Source of the DNA: Acidobacteriota bacterium
Lineage (GTDB): Bacteria > Acidobacteriota > Vicinamibacteria > Fen-336
Assembly (NCBI GenBank): GCA_022340585.1
Contig: JAJDNS010000032.1
Location: forward strand, 22,471-86,470
Direction: 5' to 3'
DNA length: 64,000 nt
Below the pieces are notes generated by a model. That model did not search any database. It was not told the origin of the DNA and was given only the letters and a program-made list of their open reading frames with translations. How positions within the stretch are numbered: position 1 is the first letter of the stretch; each line of letters starts with the position of its first letter. Positions 60,071-64,000 of the stretch are shown here, one piece after another. A program made the translations under genes and the position numbers.

Positions 60071-60519
60071 CCGCCCCGCGGGGCCCGGCGCCCCTGATCC
60101 TCCAGGTCCCCAGCCGCACCGAGTTCCTCGCGGTCGTCCGCGACGTGACCCGGTCGTGGGCCATGGTCGCGGGCTTCGACCGGGGCGATGCCGACCAGAT
60201 CGCCCTCGCGGTGGACGAAGCCGTCACCAACGTGATCGAGCACGCCTACGGGGGGGCGACCGACGAGGTCGTGGAGCTGCGGTACGAGGACCGCGGTGAC
60301 GACCTCCGGGTGGACGTGGTCGACCACGGGCGCACCGTGGACCCGAAGACGGTGCCGCGAGTGGACCTCGACCGCTACGCGAGCGAGCGACGCAAGGGCG
60401 GCCTCGGCGTGCACCTGATGGGCAAGATCATGGACTCGGTCACGTTCCGCCGGTCCGGTCGCCGAAACGTCTGCTGCCTGGTGCGGCGCAAGCCAGACGG
60501 AGCCCCGGACGCCCCATGA
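60067..60519 (+). CDS. Anti-sigma regulatory factor, RsbW-like kinase
   Basis: A 150-residue GHKL ATPase of the SpoIIAB/RsbW type. The N box is seen in QIALAVDEAVTNVIEHAYGG, and DLRVDVVDHGRTVDPKTV with KGGLGVHLMGKIMDSV provides the G1 and G2 regions. It would phosphorylate the STAS protein and may hold a sigma factor or another partner; no sigma-factor gene is in the window. The ATG overlaps the STAS gene stop, and its stop overlaps the phosphatase gene. Confidence 0.9.
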   Translation: MTAPRGPAPLILQVPSRTEFLAVVRDVTRSWAMVAGFDRGDADQIALAVDEAVTNVIEHAYGGATDEVVELRYEDRGDDLRVDVVDHGRTVDPKTVPRVDLDRYASERRKGGLGVHLMGKIMDSVTFRRSGRRNVCCLVRRKPDGAPDAP

Positions 60520-62270
60520 GCGCCCCCGTCGTCTTCCAGTACCAGCAGGCCCTCGACGAGTTCCGGCGCGAGGGGCGCGAGCCGCCGCTCCTGAAGCGCA
60601 TGTCGGAGCTGATCTCCCTTCTCGACCTCACCGCCACCCTCAACTCGACCCTCAGCAGCCGTGACGTCCTGGACGCCGCTCTCCTGATCGTGATGGGGGA
60701 GCTGCAGGTCGCGCGTGGGGTCCTGTACGTGCGGGGGGACGGGGAGCGGTTCCACCGGCGCTCGATCCGTGGCCTCCCCCAGGGGGCCCCGGACGACATC
60801 GAGGTCGGGGACATCCCCGCGGAGCCCTACGACCCCGGGGCCTCGCACCCAGTGCTCTCGGACCTGGGTCTCGCCCTGGTGTGCCCGGTGCGGAAGGGGG
60901 AGCGGACGATCGCGCTGCTGGGCCTGGGGCCGCGGGCGGAGAATCAGGCCTTCGGTCCCGAGGAGACCGGCTTCCTGAAGAGCCTCGCCGCCTGTGCGGC
61001 CACGCCCATCGAGAACGGCCTGATGTACGACGAGCTGCACCGCGTGAACCAGTCGCTCTCGGTGAAGGTCTTCCAGCTCCACAACCTCTTCGACATCGGG
61101 CGCGAGCTCACGTCGAGCCTGGACGAGGAGACCATCAAGAGCCTGGTGATCACCACCGTGATGGGTCACTTCCTGGCCTCGCGCGCGGCGCTGTACCTCC
61201 TGGGCCCCAACGGGCTCGAGCTGGCCCACGTCCGGGGCCTTCGCCCGGACGAGGCCCCGGTCGGCCTGGCGGCCGAGGCGAGCGGCCAGGCGGCCGAGGT
61301 CCGTGGCCCCTGTCGGGTGGGCGACCTGCCCGACTGCCCCCTGCGCGAGGGGCTCGAGAAGGCCCGCTTCGGGCTGGTGGTCCCCCTGGTGGCGGGGGAG
61401 CGGGTGAGCGGCCTCCTGGCGGTGGGGGAGCGGGCCTCGGGCGCGCCCTACGGGGACGACGACTTCGACTACGCCCAGGCGCTGGGCCGTCACGCCCAGG
61501 CGGCGTTGGAGGGAGCGCGGCTGCACCAGGTGGCGCTGGAGAAGGAGCGTCAGGACCGCGAGCTCCAGATCGCCCAGGAGATCCAGCGCAGCCTCTTCCC
61601 CCGGTCCCGGCCGACGGTGGCCGGACTCGAGCTGGCCGCGGAGAGCCGTCCCTGCCACCAGGTGGGGGGGGACTACTACGACTTCATTCCCCTCGACGGG
61701 GGCCGGCTGGCGGTGGTGATCGCCGACGTCTCGGGAAAGGGAACGCCGGCGAGCATCCTCATGGCCTCGGTGCACGCCTCGCTCCGGGCCACCGCGGGCA
61801 CCGAGCGCCCCGCCCGGCTCATGGAGCGGCTGAACCGGTTCCTCTGCGCGAGCACGCAGGAGAGCAAGTACGTCACCCTCTTCTACGGGGAGATCGAGCC
61901 CGGCGCCCGCCGCCTGCGCTACGTGAACGCCGGACACATCCCCCCGTGCCTCGTGAGGGCCGGGGGCGAGGTGGAGCGCCTCCGCACCGGGGGCCCGGTC
62001 ATCGGTGTCCTGAGCGAGGCGGACTACGAGGAGGGCCGGACCGACCTCGGAGTCGGGGACCTGCTCGCGGCGGTGACCGACGGGGTCACCGAGGCGCGGT
62101 CCCCCCGGGACGAGGAGTTCGGCGACGCGCGCGTCTGTGAGAGCCTCCAGGGGGCGGAGGGCAGCGCGCAGAGCGCCCTCCGGCACCTCGTGAAGGCGGT
62201 GGAGGAGTGGACGCGGCCCGCCGACGGCTTTGGCGACGACCTGACGGCAGTGATCATGAGAGCGAAATGA
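60516..62270 (+). CDS. GAF-domain SpoIIE/RsbU-type PP2C phosphatase
   Basis: A 584-residue protein with two GAF-like sensory regions (residues ~30-175 and ~185-345), separated by HRVNQSLSVKVFQLHNLFDI, then a linker helix and a PP2C/SpoIIE phosphatase domain. That domain contains ERQDRELQIAQEIQRSLFPR, CHQVGGDYYDFIPLDGGRLA and VVIADVSGKGTPASILMASV, with the metal-binding aspartates. It should dephosphorylate the STAS protein and close the partner switch. No membrane segment is visible, so the signal is probably cytosolic. It overlaps cysS by four bases. Confidence 0.92.
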   Translation: MSAPVVFQYQQALDEFRREGREPPLLKRMSELISLLDLTATLNSTLSSRDVLDAALLIVMGELQVARGVLYVRGDGERFHRRSIRGLPQGAPDDIEVGDIPAEPYDPGASHPVLSDLGLALVCPVRKGERTIALLGLGPRAENQAFGPEETGFLKSLAACAATPIENGLMYDELHRVNQSLSVKVFQLHNLFDIGRELTSSLDEETIKSLVITTVMGHFLASRAALYLLGPNGLELAHVRGLRPDEAPVGLAAEASGQAAEVRGPCRVGDLPDCPLREGLEKARFGLVVPLVAGERVSGLLAVGERASGAPYGDDDFDYAQALGRHAQAALEGARLHQVALEKERQDRELQIAQEIQRSLFPRSRPTVAGLELAAESRPCHQVGGDYYDFIPLDGGRLAVVIADVSGKGTPASILMASVHASLRATAGTERPARLMERLNRFLCASTQESKYVTLFYGEIEPGARRLRYVNAGHIPPCLVRAGGEVERLRTGGPVIGVLSEADYEEGRTDLGVGDLLAAVTDGVTEARSPRDEEFGDARVCESLQGAEGSAQSALRHLVKAVEEWTRPADGFGDDLTAVIMRAK

Positions 62271-63676
62271 CCATGGAGATACGCCTGTTCAACACCCTGA
62301 CCAGCCGGGTGGAGGCCCTGGAGCCCCTGGATCCCCCCGAGGTCCGGATGTACGCCTGCGGCCTCACCGTCTACAACCGGGGGCACGTCGGCAACTACCG
62401 GACCATGGTGACCTCCGACGTGCTCCGGCGGACGCTCCGTCACCTCGGGTACCGGGTGAAGGGCGTCCTGAACATCACCGACGTCGACGACCGGATCATC
62501 CAGCAGGCGGTGGCGGCGCAGAGCGACATCCAGAGTTTCACCGCGCAGTGGATCGAGGCCCTCGACGAGGACATGGCGACGCTTCGCCTCGAGCGTCCCG
62601 AGCACATGCCCCGGGCCACCGACCACATCCCCGAGATGATCGACATCGTCGAGCGGCTGACCGCGAACGGGCACACCTACGAGGCGGACGGGAGCGTCTA
62701 CTTCCGGATCGCGTCGTTCCCGGAGTACGGCCGCCTCTCGGGGCTCGACGTGGCGGGGATCAAGGACGGCGCCCGGGTCGACACCGACAAGTACGACAAG
62801 GAGAACGCCCGGGACTTCGTCCTCTGGAAGCTCAAGAGCGACGAGCCGGAGTGGGCGCAGTGGGAGGCCCCTTTCGGCAAGGGGCGCCCGGGCTGGCACA
62901 TCGAATGCTCGGCCATGAGCATGAAGTACCTGGGGGAGACCTTCGATCTCCACGTGGGTGGCGAGGACCTGATCTTCCCCCACCATGAGAACGAGATCGC
63001 CCAGAGCCAGGGGGCGACCGGCCACCCCTTCGTGCGCCACTGGATGCACGTCAAGCACCTGCTCATCGACGACGAGACCATGTCCAAGAGCAAGGGCAAC
63101 TTCTTCACCATCCCGGACATCCTCGAGCGGGGCCACCGACCCGACGCCATTCGCTACCTGCTGGCCGGCTCGCACTACCGGAAGCCGCTCAACTTCGGCT
63201 TCGAAGGCCTGAGCCAGGCCGCGACCGCGCTGGAGCGGATCCACGGTCTCGTCCAGCGTCTGGGGGAGGTGGAGGCCGAGGGCCCGGAGGGGGCGGCCAC
63301 CGAGGCGTGCGCGGCCGCCCGAAAGGCCTTCGACGCCGCTCTCGCCGACGACCTCAACACCCCCGAGGCCCTCGCGGCGGTCCACGGTCTCGTGGGCGGG
63401 ACCAACGCGCTCCTGGCCGAGGGCCAGCTCACCCGGTCCGGGGCGGAAGCGGTGCGCTCGACGATCGAGGCGATGGACTCGGTCTTCGGGGTGCTGGTGC
63501 CCACCGCGGTCGAGGACCGCCTCTCCCCGGAGGAGCAGGCCCTCTTCGACGAGCGCCAGGAGGCCCGGCGACAGCGCGACTTCGCCCGGGCCGACGAGGC
63601 CCGCGCCCGCCTCGTGGACCTGGGCGTCGTGCTCGAGGACACCCCCCGCGGAACCCGCTGGCGGCGGAAGTCCTGA
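62267..63676 (+). CDS. cysS: Cysteine--tRNA ligase
   Basis: A 469-residue class I synthetase. Cys31 in MYACGLTVYNRGHVGNYRT is a zinc ligand, and that segment carries the HIGH-like motif. WHIECSAMSMKYLGETFDLH and GGEDLIFPHHENEIAQ supply the remaining zinc ligands, and DDETMSKSKGNFFTI is the KMSKS loop. The C-terminal DALR-type helical domain includes ARADEARARLVDLGVVLEDT. ATG at 62267 overlaps the phosphatase stop (ATGA); ATG at 62273 is also possible. Confidence 0.95.
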   Translation: MTMEIRLFNTLTSRVEALEPLDPPEVRMYACGLTVYNRGHVGNYRTMVTSDVLRRTLRHLGYRVKGVLNITDVDDRIIQQAVAAQSDIQSFTAQWIEALDEDMATLRLERPEHMPRATDHIPEMIDIVERLTANGHTYEADGSVYFRIASFPEYGRLSGLDVAGIKDGARVDTDKYDKENARDFVLWKLKSDEPEWAQWEAPFGKGRPGWHIECSAMSMKYLGETFDLHVGGEDLIFPHHENEIAQSQGATGHPFVRHWMHVKHLLIDDETMSKSKGNFFTIPDILERGHRPDAIRYLLAGSHYRKPLNFGFEGLSQAATALERIHGLVQRLGEVEAEGPEGAATEACAAARKAFDAALADDLNTPEALAAVHGLVGGTNALLAEGQLTRSGAEAVRSTIEAMDSVFGVLVPTAVEDRLSPEEQALFDERQEARRQRDFARADEARARLVDLGVVLEDTPRGTRWRRKS

Positions 63677-63689
63677 GCACGCCGGGCCC

Positions 63690-64000
63690 TTGGTCGACGA
63701 CGGACACCGGGGAACGGCGGGGGAGGAGAGGGCCTGCGCCCACCTCCAGCGCGGGGGCCTCGCCATCCTCGAGCGCAACTTCCGCTGCCGGGTCGGAGAG
63801 ATCGACATCGTCGCCCGGGAGGGAGACACCATCGTTTTCGTGGAGGTCAAGGAGCGGGGCGACGCCTCCCACGGCACCGCGGTCGAGGCCGTCACGCCGG
63901 CGAAGAGGAGCCGGGTGATCCGCGCCGCCGAGCTCTGGGCGGCCCGCCACGGTCACTCGGAGTCCACGGTCCGCTTCGACGTCGTGGGAATCGACTGGGA
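63690..64000 (+). CDS. YraN/UPF0102 family endonuclease-like protein, 3' end outside window
   Basis: The first ~103 residues of a YraN protein are visible. The restriction-endonuclease-like core has ILERNFRCRVGEIDIVAREG, with the E and D of the catalytic motif in GEIDIV, and VFVEVKERGD, with the ExK motif. FDVVGIDW follows at the right edge. The start is TTG at 63690; the frame is open into cysS, so a slightly different start cannot be excluded. The family has a nuclease fold but an uncertain role. The C-terminus is cut by the window. Confidence 0.85.
   Translation, partial: MVDDGHRGTAGEERACAHLQRGGLAILERNFRCRVGEIDIVAREGDTIVFVEVKERGDASHGTAVEAVTPAKRSRVIRAAELWAARHGHSESTVRFDVVGIDW

Noticed and set aside
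1..64000. A novel defence, secondary-metabolite or mobile system
   Set aside because: No transposase, integrase, nuclease-helicase cluster or biosynthetic megasynthase is visible; accessory content is limited to the glycan locus and repeats.

Overview
The window is a very GC-rich bacterial chromosome segment. Almost every gene has a recognisable bacterial family, and long spurious open frames run on both strands. The gene content resembles Acidobacteriota, perhaps a Thermoanaerobaculia- or Vicinamibacteria-like lineage: a serine/threonine kinase with a beta-propeller sensor, a DUF4912 gene beside a GH57 branching enzyme, DUF1844, DUF4388 and DUF2752 proteins, split methylmalonyl-CoA mutase subunits, and an orphan PilB. 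This assignment is inference from family content and was not tested by phylogeny. No prophage, insertion sequence, CRISPR array or defence island is visible.

Layout. 1-13 kb holds glycogen metabolism (DUF4912, GH57), a secreted and a membrane protein of unknown role, the kinase, the AmmeMemo pair (Memo and AMMECR1), a two-gene PepSY-type membrane unit whose first gene carries an in-frame stop, and a minus-strand unit pilB-SDR-monooxygenase ending in a hydrolase remnant. 13-15.6 kb holds arginase and an unknown lipoprotein, each followed by a copy of a palindromic repeat that starts at the stop codon, then tRNA-Val(GAC) behind 45-bp tandem repeats. 15.6-24.6 kb is the classic thrS-infC-rpmI-rplT-pheS-pheT block, then a coiled-coil gene, zapA, 6S RNA, thiL and a DUF2062 gene. 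24.6-27.9 kb has gatCA on the minus strand and two small membrane genes on the plus strand. 27.9-41 kb is a cell-surface polysaccharide locus: GT2, two GT4 enzymes, an epimerase, two paralogous GT-C-like membrane proteins, a polysaccharide deacetylase, a flippase-like protein and a hexapeptide acyltransferase, with a Cache-domain membrane protein and a lone Lon N-domain among them. 41-46 kb carries split methylmalonyl-CoA mutase and a receiver protein with a very long Pro/Glu-rich linker, punctuated by palindromes with GGGGTCAGGTC arms. 46-64 kb is a dense housekeeping stretch: valS-birA-coaX-unknown-RNA m5U methyltransferase-comEC-DUF1844-TPR-DUF4388-ribF, then an RsbV/RsbW/RsbU-like partner-switching module, cysS and the start of a YraN gene.

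Genes are tightly packed, with many ATGA, GTGA and TTGA start/stop overlaps that imply translational coupling. Several genes (zapA, gatC, valS, the small mutase subunit) have a -10 box 6-9 bases before the start codon and no Shine-Dalgarno sequence, which suggests leaderless transcripts. I did not find a clearly new multi-gene system. The most notable points are the AUA start and long Lys/Ala tail of infC, the 6S RNA with its own promoter, two families of intergenic palindromes, the interrupted PepSY-type gene, and reduced forms of three aminoacyl-tRNA synthetases.
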